A stretch of 45,019 nucleotides of DNA from Sinorhizobium americanum (GCF_001651855.1 NZ_LNQC01000055.1:117801-162819), one strand, 5' to 3'. Positions 1-9,436 are shown, counted from the first letter of the stretch. Notes: a model not told the origin generated them from the letters alone. Numbers and translations: made by a program.

Positions 1-1
1 G

Positions 2-721
2 ATCATTCACTTCTGGTCGCTGATCTTCATGTATATCTGGGCCGGTCCCCATCACCTCCATTACACGGCGCTGCCCGACTGGGCGCAGACGCTCGGCATG
101 GTGTTTTCCGTTATGCTCTGGATGCCCTCCTGGGGCGGCATGATCAACGGGCTGATGACCCTCTCCGGCGCCTGGGACAAGATCCGCACCGATCCGGTGG
201 TCCGCATGATGGTCATGGCCGTCGCATTTTACGGAATGGCGACCTTCGAAGGGCCGATGATGTCGATCAAGACGGTAAATTCGCTCAGCCACTATACCGA
301 CTGGACGATTGGCCACGTGCATTCGGGAGCGCTCGGCTGGAACGGCCTCATCACTTTCGGCGCTATTTACTACCTCGTGCCCAAGCTATGGAACCGCCAG
401 CGGCTCTACAGCCTGCGCATGGTCAACTGGCACTTCTGGCTCGCCACCCTCGGCATCGTCGTCTATGCCGCAACCATGTGGGTCGCCGGCATCCAAGAAG
501 GGTTGATGTGGCGCGAACACGATGACCAGGGCTTCCTCGTCTACTCCTTCGCGGAAACGGTCGCCGCGATGTTCCCCTATTATGTAATGCGCGCCGTCGG
601 CGGTGCCCTCTACCTTTCCGGCGCCGTGCTCATGGCCTTCAATGTAACGATGACGATCCGAGGACGCGTCCAGGACGAAGCTTCGGCTCTTGGTTCGGCG
701 CCTTTGGCGGCAGCGGAATGA
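2..721 (+). CDS. fixN: cbb3-type cytochrome c oxidase subunit I, 3' part
   Basis: This is the C-terminal part of the catalytic subunit of the high-affinity cbb3 oxidase (CcoN/FixN), an inner-membrane haem-copper enzyme that rhizobia use for respiration in low-oxygen nodules. The reading frame is open from the window edge, so the 5' end lies outside. Visible family features are the paired histidines in [15 protein letters not shown], the haem-ligand segment [14 protein letters not shown] and several hydrophobic helices. The tail ends SAPLAAAE. In most rhizobia fixO follows within a few bases; here nothing resembling fixO follows before the minus-strand LRR gene. The copy may therefore be an orphan or the operon may be broken. 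Product identity is secure; whether it works is unknown. Confidence 0.95.
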   Translation: MIHFWSLIFMYIWAGPHHLHYTALPDWAQTLGMVFSVMLWMPSWGGMINGLMTLSGAWDKIRTDPVVRMMVMAVAFYGMATFEGPMMSIKTVNSLSHYTDWTIGHVHSGALGWNGLITFGAIYYLVPKLWNRQRLYSLRMVNWHFWLATLGIVVYAATMWVAGIQEGLMWREHDDQGFLVYSFAETVAAMFPYYVMRAVGGALYLSGAVLMAFNVTMTIRGRVQDEASALGSAPLAAAE

Positions 722-779
722 GAGTGCTTTAAGTCCCAGAGCGGAGAAGTGGAAAAACGCGAATTCAGTTCCCAGCCGT

Positions 780-1019
780 AACCCTAACGCCGCTCACGGG
801 AAGTTCGGGCCGCTCGCATATCCGGCTCCAGCGCGATTTTGCGGCTCGCGGTCGCCTCTCAGATCCTCGGCCCGGTGCCAGAAACTTGTTGCCAGGGTAC
901 GCCAGCAACTGGTCGAGTAGGCGCCTGATACTCCCAGACGGCCGGCTCTGTCGGCCTCTTTCCTCGGGTGCGTCGCGCAGTCCGCCGCTCCTCGCAACTT
1001 CCACCGTTTTCCGGTTCAG
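780..1019 (-). pseudogene. Possible decayed NEL (E3 ligase) domain remnant downstream of the LRR gene
   Basis: Just past the stop codon of the LRR gene, the minus strand contains short peptide stretches in different frames that could be read as pieces of the NEL ubiquitin-ligase domain of IpaH/NopM effectors, for example WEYQA, then LLDQLLA, then a stretch around FWHRAEDLRGD. No single frame is open and no catalytic Cys motif can be recognised. This is inference from fragmentary similarity and position. It could equally be non-coding sequence. Confidence 0.25.
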
Positions 1020-2111
1020 CTAGAGGCAGACCAGCGGGCCCCCGTAATCTGCTGCATGCACGGTTGCCGCCACGTTCGCTCGTACCCACTTGGGAAGTGG
1101 ATTAGATTCCAGGAAAACTAGGCACCCAGAGCTTAGCTGCGCCAGCAGTTTGTCGGGCAGGCTGATCAGCAGGTTGCACCTGGCGTTGAGCCTGCGGAGC
1201 CCGGACGGCAGGTCGTTGGGCAGACCGGCCAGCCGATTGTCGGCGGCGCCGAGCGTCTGCAGTCCGGCCGGGAGCTTGTGGGGAAGATTGGTCAGTTCGT
1301 TGCCGTTGGCGTTGAGCGTCTGAAGGCCGCTCGGGAGATTGTCCGGAAGGTTGGTCAGCCGGTTGCCGTCGACGTTGAGGGTCTGGAGCCCGCCCGGGAG
1401 GCCAGCGGGAACGTAAGTCAGTTGATTGCTGTCGACGTTGATCGTCTCGAGAGCGATCGGAAGATTGTCTGGAAGGCTGGCCAACTGATTTCCACCGGCG
1501 CCGAGCCACTGAAGCGTTGCCGGGAGCACATCCGGCAGGCTGATGAGCCGGTTATAGCTGACCTCGAGGATCTGAAGTTCGGGCGGAAGGGTGCCGGGCA
1601 GGCTGCTCAATCGGTTGTATCTGGCGTTGAGCGCCTGAAGTTCGGCCGGGAGATGGCCCGGCAGATGGGCCAAATGGTTGCAGTCGACGTTGAGCCGCTG
1701 GAGTCCGGCCGGCAACTCGGCGGGAAGGGTACTCAGCCGCAGGAACGACAGATCGAGCACTGCACTGAGATCGCCGGCAACCACCCAGGCGCTGATTCGT
1801 TTCACCGCCTCGTGTCGGTCCTCATTTTCGCCTTGCCCCTTTTGGGCAGCCCAGGCGTCCAGATTATAGTCCAGCGATGTTGCTCGGACGTGTGGGGCAA
1901 GGTTAGGACAGCCGGCAAGGGCCTCGGATGATCCCCTTGCGCCTTTCGAATTATTGATCGCACCTGTGGTGAGATTATCCTCGGGGGAAAAACATCGCCG
2001 GCTGTTTGCCTTTCGGGTATCGCCGTCGCATGGCTGAGCCGGTTTTGTTTTCATCATTGGCGCCACTCCAGTACTGCCCAAGAAAGTGTCGGAACGCTGG
2101 TGACCTACCAT
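1020..2111 (-). CDS. Leucine-rich-repeat protein of IpaH/NopM type, NEL domain missing
   Basis: The protein has 363 residues. After a polar N-terminal region of roughly 125 residues come about ten LPX-type leucine-rich repeats of 20-21 residues (pattern LPxxLQxLNVxxNxLTxLP). It then ends abruptly in a segment resembling the usual link to the NEL domain (KWVRANVAATVHAADYGGP). This architecture is that of bacterial secreted E3 ubiquitin-ligase effectors (IpaH, SspH, rhizobial NopM), whose catalytic NEL domain normally follows the repeats. Here a stop codon removes it, so ligase activity is not expected; binding to a host protein through the LRR remains possible. Two starts are plausible: 2111 (AGGGA close upstream) and 2057 (GGAG 8 nt upstream, giving MMKTKPAQ). 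No convincing tts box precedes it, but a nod box lies about 220 bp upstream in the same orientation. A truncated effector or pseudogene are both possible. Confidence 0.75.
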   Translation of the reverse strand: MVGHQRSDTFLGSTGVAPMMKTKPAQPCDGDTRKANSRRCFSPEDNLTTGAINNSKGARGSSEALAGCPNLAPHVRATSLDYNLDAWAAQKGQGENEDRHEAVKRISAWVVAGDLSAVLDLSFLRLSTLPAELPAGLQRLNVDCNHLAHLPGHLPAELQALNARYNRLSSLPGTLPPELQILEVSYNRLISLPDVLPATLQWLGAGGNQLASLPDNLPIALETINVDSNQLTYVPAGLPGGLQTLNVDGNRLTNLPDNLPSGLQTLNANGNELTNLPHKLPAGLQTLGAADNRLAGLPNDLPSGLRRLNARCNLLISLPDKLLAQLSSGCLVFLESNPLPKWVRANVAATVHAADYGGPLVCL

Positions 2112-2334
2112 CGCTTCCCTTCCACGGTTTCGCTGAATGCGGCCGCCGCATAAACATCGAACCGGGTTCAGCTAGATCCGCCCCGAAGCGCAGCCAGAGC
2201 CTCGGGTTTGAGTTCATTCCGTACGAAAAAATGGCTATCCCCGGAGTCTCAGTGTTTTTAGGTATTCGCCAGTCACGCTCCAACCCCGTTGCCACCTCCA
2301 GTATCGTGTGAGTGCTTCATGCGACATTATCTCG

Positions 2335-2381
2335 GATTGGCAAAATACATTGTTTGGATGAAACCTATCAGCGCTCTGGAT
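2335..2381 (-). promoter_or_regulatory. nod box pointing toward the LRR gene
   Basis: On the minus strand the sequence carries the nod-box blocks in correct register: ATCCAG, then GATA, then ATCCAAACAATGTATTTTGCC and AATCC. This fits the NodD-binding consensus (ATCCAY...GATG...ATCNAAACAATC...TTTTACCAATC) well. The first recognisable gene downstream is the LRR gene, whose start is about 220 bp away. NodD plus flavonoid control of that gene is inference; the box could also be a leftover from a lost nod operon. Confidence 0.8.
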
Positions 2382-3132
2382 GGTAGAGGACATAGGTTCC
2401 CAGGACTTGGAGAAGACCTTTTGGGGTGCAAAAAGGGGCCCGAGGAGGGTGACCCCGCATTCGCGAGAATACGCCGGCGCGTTCATAGAGAATGGAAGAG
2501 CAATGCGCACCGGTGCGCTGGAAGCAGACCGCCGAGCTCATCGGGGTCATGAAATCGGAACGGACAAGACTATGGGCCGGAGCCCAGCCGCTCGTTCTGG
2601 TGTCGGGCGCACTGACGAGTTCGACGATCGAAAAAGAGCGTGGCGTGCGGCGCACTGATGGCAGGAGTATCGTCTATTGGGAGATGCTAGGCCCGCCCGT
2701 TAGGACATGATTCGAAAACTGTCCGGCATGGCGGAACAGGCCCCTCAGTGTCGCCTGAAAGCTCCGGGGCGGCAACGATGCATCATTAGATTGCGGCAGA
2801 GCGCGACATTTTCTCGAACGGCAAGATCAGGTTCTTCAACAAAATCGGTGCCTGCCGCGCCCGCGTCACGCTATTGGAAGGCATTCGGCGCGGCTTGATC
2901 CAGCTTTCGAAAAAGCGCCTGCTACGATCCAGCCGATGCAAACGAAGAGAGGCCGCTCTGCGTTCACGTCGATCCCAATGCGCTCACCCGCGCCATCGGC
3001 AACTCGGCGCTGGGCCGTTCCCGGCAACCGGCAGAGCGTTTCGACGGGAGCCTGCGAAAACCGTGCCTTTGATGCGCCGGCATGATCGCAGATCGAGGTG
3101 CCGTGCGGCGGGCCGACACTCGGCTCAATCGT
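2382..3132. other. No recognisable gene
   Basis: Short open frames exist on both strands, but none has a recognisable domain, a good ribosome-binding site or consistent coding character. The sequence TCCAGCTTTCGAAAAAGCGC near 2897 superficially recalls a tts box on the minus strand, but the flanking positions do not fit. The region probably holds decayed DNA. Confidence 0.5.
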
Positions 3133-3963
3133 TCAGCCCTTCGCCTTCTGAAGGCCCAAGCCCGTCCTAGGGCTTGCGCTGTCTATGACATGGCGGCGCA
3201 TATAGGCTTGGGGACTGCTGCCCATTTCGGTGCGAAACGCATACACGAAAGCTGATGTCGAGCCGTAACCAAGCTCCATGGCGACCTGTGTAACGCCCAG
3301 ACCACCCCCCAGGAGCTCTATTGAACGGAATAGCCGAAGGCGTCGTCGCCATGAGCGCAGGTTCATGCCCAGCTCCGTGTTGAAGCGGCGCGCCAGTGTG
3401 CGAGGCGAGATGTTTAGCGCAAACCCCCATTCCTCCGGGCTGCGGTCATCCGTTGGGTCCAGGTAGAGTGCCTCACAGAGCACGGTCAGCGGCGGGTTAC
3501 GTGGCCACGGCAAAGCCGATGGCAGCGCTTGGACCCGCACAAGCTGATCCAGAATGAGGGCGGTCACGCGACCTGGATAACCATCCCGGTCCGTCTGTCC
3601 CTCCAGGTCCGTGGCCTCGATGATCAAGGCCTGTAGCAAAGGTGACATCATGAAGATCGTCGGAATTTTCGGCAGGTTTGCGCCGGCTTCATCCGCTATC
3701 CACAGGCTTCGGAATACGGCCCCAAGAAGCGAACCGACGCGGTGCACGACCCCGGTCGGCAGCCACACTGCCTGATCCGGTGTGATCACGAAGGACTCCG
3801 CCAGCGTATTAACGGTCAGCACTCCCGAGATCGCATAGACCAGCTGGTGCCAGGTATGTGAGTGGTCCGGAAAGTAATGCCGTGCCGGAATGGATTGCGC
3901 GCGCACCGTGATCGGCTGTGGAGGACGAAGTCCTGATGGTGTGGTGATCGGATGCCAGATCAT
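3133..3963 (-). CDS. AraC-family transcriptional regulator with N-terminal cupin
   Basis: The protein has 276 residues. The N-terminal third reads as an AraC-type cupin sensor (HYFPDHSHTWHQLVYAISGVLTV, then a PTGVVHRV turn). The C-terminal third carries the two helix-turn-helix units of the family, with LGVTQVAMELGYGSTSAFVY followed by FRTEMGSSPQAYMRR. Regulators of this subclass (cupin plus HTH, about 260-290 aa) commonly control a divergently transcribed transporter. Here the neighbour on the other strand is an MFS permease gene beginning 166 bp away, so it is likely the regulator of that exporter; this is inferred from arrangement only. The ligand cannot be read from the sequence. The intergenic region is the likely operator. 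Confidence 0.9.
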   Translation of the reverse strand: MIWHPITTPSGLRPPQPITVRAQSIPARHYFPDHSHTWHQLVYAISGVLTVNTLAESFVITPDQAVWLPTGVVHRVGSLLGAVFRSLWIADEAGANLPKIPTIFMMSPLLQALIIEATDLEGQTDRDGYPGRVTALILDQLVRVQALPSALPWPRNPPLTVLCEALYLDPTDDRSPEEWGFALNISPRTLARRFNTELGMNLRSWRRRLRLFRSIELLGGGLGVTQVAMELGYGSTSAFVYAFRTEMGSSPQAYMRRHVIDSASPRTGLGLQKAKG

Positions 3964-4129
3964 CGCTATTCTCCATTTTGGCCGATGTTCTACATAGATT
4001 GTCCAGCCATTGAAATACAGCCAAATCGAAAAGCGCTAACATCCGGTCAAAATCAACCGCCAAGTGCACCTACCGCCCGACGCGAGCACGTCTCGAACCG
4101 GACCGGTCCTCCATGGCTTGTGAAATCGA

Positions 4130-5359
4130 GTGTCAGAAATCACCGCAAACAAAGTGCCCGGACCGGGTGCCCCATCGCGTTATGGTTCCGCGAAAGCCAA
4201 TGTCGCGCGGTTGACCATCGCGCAGGCACTTGGCGGGGCGAATTCGGCCGTTGTCTATTCTACCGGTGCGATCGTGGGAAACATGCTCGCGCCTGATCCT
4301 GCACTGGCCACGATGCCGATTTCGATGTTCGTGGCGGGAATGGCGGCCTCCACCCTGCCGGCCGGAGCCATCGCTCAGCGTTACGGTCGTCGCGCCGCGT
4401 TTCTGGTCGGTACAGGGTGCGGCGTGCTCGTCGGCCTGCTGGCGGCGGTTGCCGTTGTGATCGGCTCCTTTTGGCTCTATTGCGCTGCGACACTCTTCGG
4501 CGGCGCCTATGCCGCAGTGGTGCTTTCCTTTCGCTTCGCTGCTGCTGACTGCGTTCCCGCTGAGCACCGACCGCGCGCCTTGTCCTTCGTCCTGGCGGGC
4601 GGTGTCTTCGCCGGCGTGATCGGGCCGCAGCTCGTCAACCACACCATGTATCTCTGGATGCCTTATATGTTTGCGGCGAGCTACCTTGCTCAAGCGGCAG
4701 TGGCAGCGGTCTCTGCGCTGCTTCTGGTGGGTGTCCGTCTAGCAAAGCCGACAGCAGTCGAGGCCGCCGGCGGTCGACCGCTGAGCATCATTGCCCGCCA
4801 ACCACGGTTCATGACAGCTGTCATCTGCGGCGCGGTCTCTTACCTGCTCATGAACTTCCTAATGACGGCAGCTCCCCTGGCGATGCGTCTGTGCGGCCTG
4901 TCGCAGGAGTCGTCCAATCTCGCCATTCAATGGCATGTGATCGCGATGTATGCTCCAAGCTTCTTCACCGGGCGGCTGATTACGCGCTTCGGTGCGCCCC
5001 GCGTGGTCATGGCTGGCCTCATTATGACGGGCATCTCGGCAGCGGTCGGATTGACGGGGGTCGATGTTCCGCATTTCTGGGCCACCCTGATCCTGCTGGG
5101 CATTGGCTGGAACTTTGGTTTTGTGGGGGCGTCCGCTTTGGTGCTCGAGTGCCATCGCCCCGAGGAAAAGGCGAGCGTCCAATCGCTGAACGATTTCGCC
5201 GTGTTCGGGACGATGACCCTTGGCTCGTTCCTGTCCGGGGGGTTGCTAACGGCATTTGGGTGGAACTTCGTGCTTGGGCTTTCCTTCATTCCCCTCGTGG
5301 TGGCTGTCATTGCATTGGCGACAACGGCCCACGCAGGCCGGGCAGAGCCTCGACCATAA
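4130..5359 (+). CDS. Major facilitator superfamily permease
   Basis: A 409-residue inner-membrane protein with about twelve hydrophobic segments. The loop motif RYGRRAAF after the second to third helix corresponds to MFS motif A. The start is GTG at 4130 (MSEITANKVPG). It lies divergent from the AraC/cupin regulator, an arrangement typical of regulator-exporter pairs for small toxic compounds. The substrate cannot be inferred. The C-terminus ends TTAHAGRAEPRP. Nothing downstream in the same orientation looks like a partner; a 35-codon open frame at 5409-5516 has no recognisable features. Confidence 0.9.
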   Translation: MSEITANKVPGPGAPSRYGSAKANVARLTIAQALGGANSAVVYSTGAIVGNMLAPDPALATMPISMFVAGMAASTLPAGAIAQRYGRRAAFLVGTGCGVLVGLLAAVAVVIGSFWLYCAATLFGGAYAAVVLSFRFAAADCVPAEHRPRALSFVLAGGVFAGVIGPQLVNHTMYLWMPYMFAASYLAQAAVAAVSALLLVGVRLAKPTAVEAAGGRPLSIIARQPRFMTAVICGAVSYLLMNFLMTAAPLAMRLCGLSQESSNLAIQWHVIAMYAPSFFTGRLITRFGAPRVVMAGLIMTGISAAVGLTGVDVPHFWATLILLGIGWNFGFVGASALVLECHRPEEKASVQSLNDFAVFGTMTLGSFLSGGLLTAFGWNFVLGLSFIPLVVAVIALATTAHAGRAEPRP

Positions 5360-5528
5360 TCCACGCAATCGCAGCTCCGATGAAATCACTCACTCAGGAG
5401 TGTTTGTAATGAAAAGACCACACTCGAAGGCCGGAAAATTTATCGCGCTGTTCGACGAGGGCAACGGGACCAGCCACCCACGATTACCGGCCGTACCTGA
5501 GATACCGGCATCTTAGGCATGCGGGTAT

Positions 5529-6848
5529 TCAGGCTGCGAGCCGGCCGCGCCAGTGCGTGTCGCGCGGCGACGGGCGGCGGTGCAGGCGGCGATCGAGTAG
5601 GTTACGGGCTTTCACGGCTTCGCCGCTCCGCATGAGGGCTAGCAGGAGCATGTCCTCGATCAACTCGCGCTGCGCGCCACTGCCCCCGATGCGCACGACC
5701 TCCACAGCAACCGGCTCAAGAATACGGGCGCAGCGAGCGTAGTCCTGGTCTGCAAACGCCAAGGCGGCGCGGCAGATCGCCGGCACGACTGGCCCTGCGG
5801 CCAGCGCTCCTGCTTCGATCAGGCCCGTCAACGCCTGCGCCCGCTGCTCGACTGCGGCCCTGTCACCGATCGCCGCCGCGATAAGGGCCATGTGGACATC
5901 CGCGAAGGCAAAGCCGGCCTTCTGGAAGTATTCCCCCGCATAGGTTGCCGCGGCCGCCCACAGTCCCGCCGGCACAGTGTGGCCATAGGCCTGGAGCCGC
6001 CACAGGAAAGAAGCCGTGTCGCTGACCACATTGACCGGCATCCCGGCCGTAACCGAAGGCTGGATGTAATCCGCGTAGATCGCAAGCGCTCGCTCCGCAT
6101 CACCCCGCTCCAGTGCGCCCAATGCCGAGTGCCAGGCGATATGGCCGTGGAGAATCCCTGTACGGTCGTAGCGAGGCAGCCAGTCCGCGATCAGCCTCTC
6201 GGCGTCTTCTCCCGCGCCGCTCTCGTACATGGCGTGCGACAGCGCATGCGCCGCGTTCGCATTGTTGGATCTGAGGTCGTAACCACGCTGCGTGAGGGCT
6301 CGGCCGAGTGTCGCGTTGCCGTTCTCGACATGGGCCCAGCCCCGGTAGGTGACGAACCACCAATCGTCGGCGTCGAAGTGCCTGGCGTGGCGCTCACAGA
6401 GATCCACGCGTGCCTGGTCGTGATCCGCCATCCCGGAGAAGGCGAAGAGCCCGAATGCGCCGAGCGGCAACGAGAAGATCAGGATATCCCGCGGCCAGGT
6501 ATCGGCGTGTGCGAGCGCCCGTTCCAGCGCCTTTGCCGACTGGCCGTCGATTGCAAGCGATAGAATTTCCACGTGGCTCCGCTCCCGCTCCGTCCCGCGC
6601 CGGGCGACGATCTCCTCCGCCGTCGCAATGCGCGCCTCGGCCTTGGCCGGCTCAGCGCGGATGGCATGCAGGCGCGCGCGTGCCGCATGGGCGAGAGCGA
6701 AATCCGGGTCGGCCGCGAAAGCCTCTTCCAAGGTTTCCGCAGCGCCTGGCCAGGTGGAGAGGAGCAGATCAACCCCATTGCGGTAGCGTTCGGCCGCGAG
6801 GTCGGACGTCGTCGAGAGTGGCAGGCCGCGGCTGTCGAGGTGGGTCAT
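5529..6848 (-). CDS. TPR-repeat protein, TTC38-like
   Basis: The protein has 439 residues, is soluble and alpha-helical, and shows helical repeat units throughout (LEEAFAADPDFALAHAARARLHAI near residue 45, then pairs such as ALERGDAERALAIYADYI). Overall layout and features such as FSGMADHDQAR, HVENGN and AHALSHAMYESG match the widespread bacterial relatives of eukaryotic tetratricopeptide repeat protein 38. The biochemical role of the family is unknown; TPRs mediate protein binding. No signal peptide is visible, so it is probably cytoplasmic. It stands alone, followed by the convergent MFS gene and preceded by the XRE regulator gene in the same orientation about 130 bp upstream. Confidence 0.8.
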   Translation of the reverse strand: MTHLDSRGLPLSTTSDLAAERYRNGVDLLLSTWPGAAETLEEAFAADPDFALAHAARARLHAIRAEPAKAEARIATAEEIVARRGTERERSHVEILSLAIDGQSAKALERALAHADTWPRDILIFSLPLGAFGLFAFSGMADHDQARVDLCERHARHFDADDWWFVTYRGWAHVENGNATLGRALTQRGYDLRSNNANAAHALSHAMYESGAGEDAERLIADWLPRYDRTGILHGHIAWHSALGALERGDAERALAIYADYIQPSVTAGMPVNVVSDTASFLWRLQAYGHTVPAGLWAAAATYAGEYFQKAGFAFADVHMALIAAAIGDRAAVEQRAQALTGLIEAGALAAGPVVPAICRAALAFADQDYARCARILEPVAVEVVRIGGSGAQRELIEDMLLLALMRSGEAVKARNLLDRRLHRRPSPRDTHWRGRLAA

Positions 6849-6981
6849 TGCAGTTTCCTATACCGGGTTCGGGCGCGGCAGCACTCATACGGCTGTTGTA
6901 CGAGATTGCCCTCTGCCTGAATTTCGGCAACCTGCCAAGGGTTGAATTACCGCCAAACTGGGATTCCGGACGAGACACCTC

Positions 6982-7440
6982 TCAGATAGCCTGACCTTCA
7001 TCGAACCCGTCCGCGACAGCCTTTAAGAGGCCAATGGCCCGGCTTCTAACCTTCGCATCGCCGATACGGGAGAAGGCCCTAATCAGTGCGAGACCCTCGT
7101 TGCTTGACGCGAAGTCGATAATTTCGGGTTGCAGTCCGGGTTTTACGGCGGTGCCGTCGACGCCGTTCGTGCCGGCGCCCGGCATATCTTCGAAGAAGTA
7201 GGATACCGGTACCTCCAGCGCCTCGGCAATCTGTTGCAGGCGACTCGCTCCGACGCGATTGATGCCCTTTTCGTATTTCTGCACCTGCTGAAACGTCACC
7301 CCGATCTGCTCGGCAAGACTCGTCTGTGGCATTTCCATCCAAACTCGCCGCATGCGAATTCGACGGCCGACATGAATGTCAACAGGCTCGGGTTTCGCTT
7401 TTTTCTGTTCAGGGTTCGGACTGAGCATGCATTTCTCCAT
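6982..7440 (-). CDS. XRE-family helix-turn-helix regulator
   Basis: The protein has 152 residues. Residues about 22-80 form a lambda-repressor-like HTH (GRRIRMRRVWMEMPQTSLAE, then GVTFQQVQKYEKGINRVGAS and LQQIAEALEVPVSYFF). This is the pattern of a family very common in rhizobia and other alphaproteobacteria, with a short C-terminal helical tail (ALIRAFSRIGDAKVRSRAIGL). It likely binds DNA as a dimer. Targets are not evident. An alternative start at the internal Met (MLSPNPEQ) is possible. Confidence 0.85.
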   Translation of the reverse strand: MEKCMLSPNPEQKKAKPEPVDIHVGRRIRMRRVWMEMPQTSLAEQIGVTFQQVQKYEKGINRVGASRLQQIAEALEVPVSYFFEDMPGAGTNGVDGTAVKPGLQPEIIDFASSNEGLALIRAFSRIGDAKVRSRAIGLLKAVADGFDEGQAI

Positions 7441-7647
7441 GTTTACTTCGCGATGGGTATCTCCCCCGACCTATCGCGCTCTGCTGTTGTTCCCGCCTTG
7501 ATGCCGATATTGCGCCGGCATTTCTCATTAGATGGACTCGTTCTATTTATGGTCCAGTGGGCAGGAGTGGCTATTGCCGAGAAGCCGGCCCTGTATAGCG
7601 GGAAAAGTTCCGCTCTTGAAACCCATAACTTGGAGCCACGCTATAAA

Positions 7648-8613
7648 CTACCGAACGACTGGCTCGCCATGATAGCGTCGCTTCGACGGTTTCGAGACGC
7701 CAAATCCGACCTCCATCATCAGACGCGGCTTCTCCTTTGCCAACGTGCCCATATGGAAGCCGAATGGATCTTCGACGAAGCCTGAGCCCGCCTGGCCGGT
7801 CAAAGTGATGGCATTCTCCTCGCCGTAGAAGGCCAGCACTTCCTCGGCGGCATGGCCGACAAGGAGCGTCAGTTGATGCTTCAAACGCCTGCGATTGTGG
7901 CTGCCGCGAAGGAAGACATGAGGACCGGAAGTGGCATCCACGTCTGACAGATAGAAGAAAAACTTCAACATTCGCCAGTCATCGAGGTCGAAGTGGAACT
8001 TGAAAGAAGCGCGGCTCAGATCCGCATCAGAGGCATTTCGCGTCGGGAAGCTCCACCACGTCCTTGTGGTGATCAACCTCGCTTCGCCGCCGAGATAGTG
8101 CCTTGCCACGTTGAGAAGCAGGGGGTCTTGCTGCACGGCTAAGGCGGCCGGGCATTGCATAATCTGCTCATAATGATGGCCGCTCAAAATAGTCCGGCCG
8201 AAACGGCGCTCAGCTTCGGCATGATCGCCGGCCAGGAACTCGAGCCTGCGGTCGAAATTGCCGAAGCAGGGTGTCTCGTGACCAAAGCGTGCAATTTCCT
8301 CTTGAATGGGGCGTGGCAGGGTCAGGCCTGAAAAAATACCTGTTCTTCTCAGTTCCGCCGCGATCGCTTCTGCTTGGAGGTCGCCAAAAATGGAAGGCGT
8401 GGCAATCTTGTCCTGCACCACGCGTCTTGCGGTTAGCCAATGCGCCTTGCGGAACGGCATCAAGCGCGCCAATAGGAACATCGGCAGCCAAGCCGGGTTC
8501 TCCCGCACATCCGAAAGATACGTAGGGACTCGGGCAGCTATCCGGCGGATCGTCCCGCCGCTGCGGGCGATTGCTTCGAGGTCCTTCGTATCAGAGTGAG
8601 CGGGACTGTTCAT
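7648..8613 (-). CDS. PhyH-type Fe(II)/2-oxoglutarate dioxygenase behind a nod box
   Basis: From the ATG at 8613, which has AAAGG 7 nt upstream, the protein has 321 residues. It has the phytanoyl-CoA dioxygenase (PhyH) double-stranded beta-helix layout. The HxD iron-ligand pair is in FKFHFDLDDWR, followed by LSDVDATSGPHVFLRGSH, and the distal His is in FHMGTLAKEKPRLMMEVGFG. Such enzymes hydroxylate small molecules using O2, Fe(II) and 2-oxoglutarate. A good nod box lies about 295 bp upstream in the same orientation. This suggests induction by NodD and flavonoids, and a possible role in making or modifying a symbiotic signal or surface molecule. The substrate is unknown. The N-terminal 80 residues look helical and are not part of the catalytic core. 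Confidence 0.85.
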   Translation of the reverse strand: MNSPAHSDTKDLEAIARSGGTIRRIAARVPTYLSDVRENPAWLPMFLLARLMPFRKAHWLTARRVVQDKIATPSIFGDLQAEAIAAELRRTGIFSGLTLPRPIQEEIARFGHETPCFGNFDRRLEFLAGDHAEAERRFGRTILSGHHYEQIMQCPAALAVQQDPLLLNVARHYLGGEARLITTRTWWSFPTRNASDADLSRASFKFHFDLDDWRMLKFFFYLSDVDATSGPHVFLRGSHNRRRLKHQLTLLVGHAAEEVLAFYGEENAITLTGQAGSGFVEDPFGFHMGTLAKEKPRLMMEVGFGVSKPSKRRYHGEPVVR

Positions 8614-8908
8614 TCTATTGCCTTTCGTACTTTTATTTTTGCCCGCGTACCTCGCCAATGACGCACGGCAGATCCTGAAATCAGCGAGCCGCTCGAACAA
8701 GCATTCGAGGTCGGTGAAGTGACTGCGAAGATCGCGCATTCTTCGTTGCAGAGATCCGAATTGTCGGGGTTGAGCGTCTCAACATCGTTTTTCGCCTTGG
8801 TTTAACACGGGGCGGATCGTACCCGACGGCGCATGGCCGACGAACACCTCAGAAATGTTCGACCCGCTGCGCTCGCGGAGGGGTTGTTCTAATGCAACAT
8901 CCCGTGCG

Positions 8909-8955
8909 GTCGGGAAAAATAGAATGTTTGGATGGAATGCATCCAGGCTATGGAT
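8909..8955 (-). promoter_or_regulatory. nod box upstream of the PhyH dioxygenase gene
   Basis: Read on the minus strand, the blocks are ATCCAT, GATG and ATCCAAACATTCTATTTTT, in the spacing of canonical nod boxes (22 bases from the first ATC to the second). The 3' block is less perfect (TTTTTCCCG instead of TTTTACCAAT). It faces the dioxygenase gene. Confidence 0.85.
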
Positions 8956-9436
8956 AGTATCGCAAGGTTGCTTCTTCAACGCGTGAGATTCATGCGAGCG
9001 GCGACTTTGCGCTTCGATAACCGACACGCAGCATCTGGTTGAAGAGCTTCTTGCATACAATCTCTTCGATCGTCGGGCAACAAGTTTTCGCGGGACGAAT
9101 TAAGCCGGGCCGCCGATGTCTTCAGTTCGCCGTCCCCATCCACCAGCAAATTCAACATGTGTCTGCGGATGTGGATCATGTTGAACTGCGATGCCGCGCA
9201 GCTCCAGTGTCACGTTTTGCTTGGGTCCTTCGTTGAGGCCGACCGAGGCCGGGCGGTAGGAGCTGATGCAAGAGATTAACGTGCTGTGTGCCCTATGTGC
9301 GTTTAGCGGCTTGTCGGGCCCGCAGTAACGCTAGCGCTAGGCGGACAGGGTACGACTGTCGTCTGATCGCGCCGGCCGCCGCCGGCGCCGTAGATGCGGC
9401 TACGGCTGCCATGATTTCGAACAATTTGTATTACTA

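Noticed and set aside
2880..2925. Possible tts box on the minus strand (TTTCGAAAGCT-like)
   Set aside because: The CGAAAGCT core is there, but the GTCAG half and the spacing do not fit, and no effector gene lies downstream.
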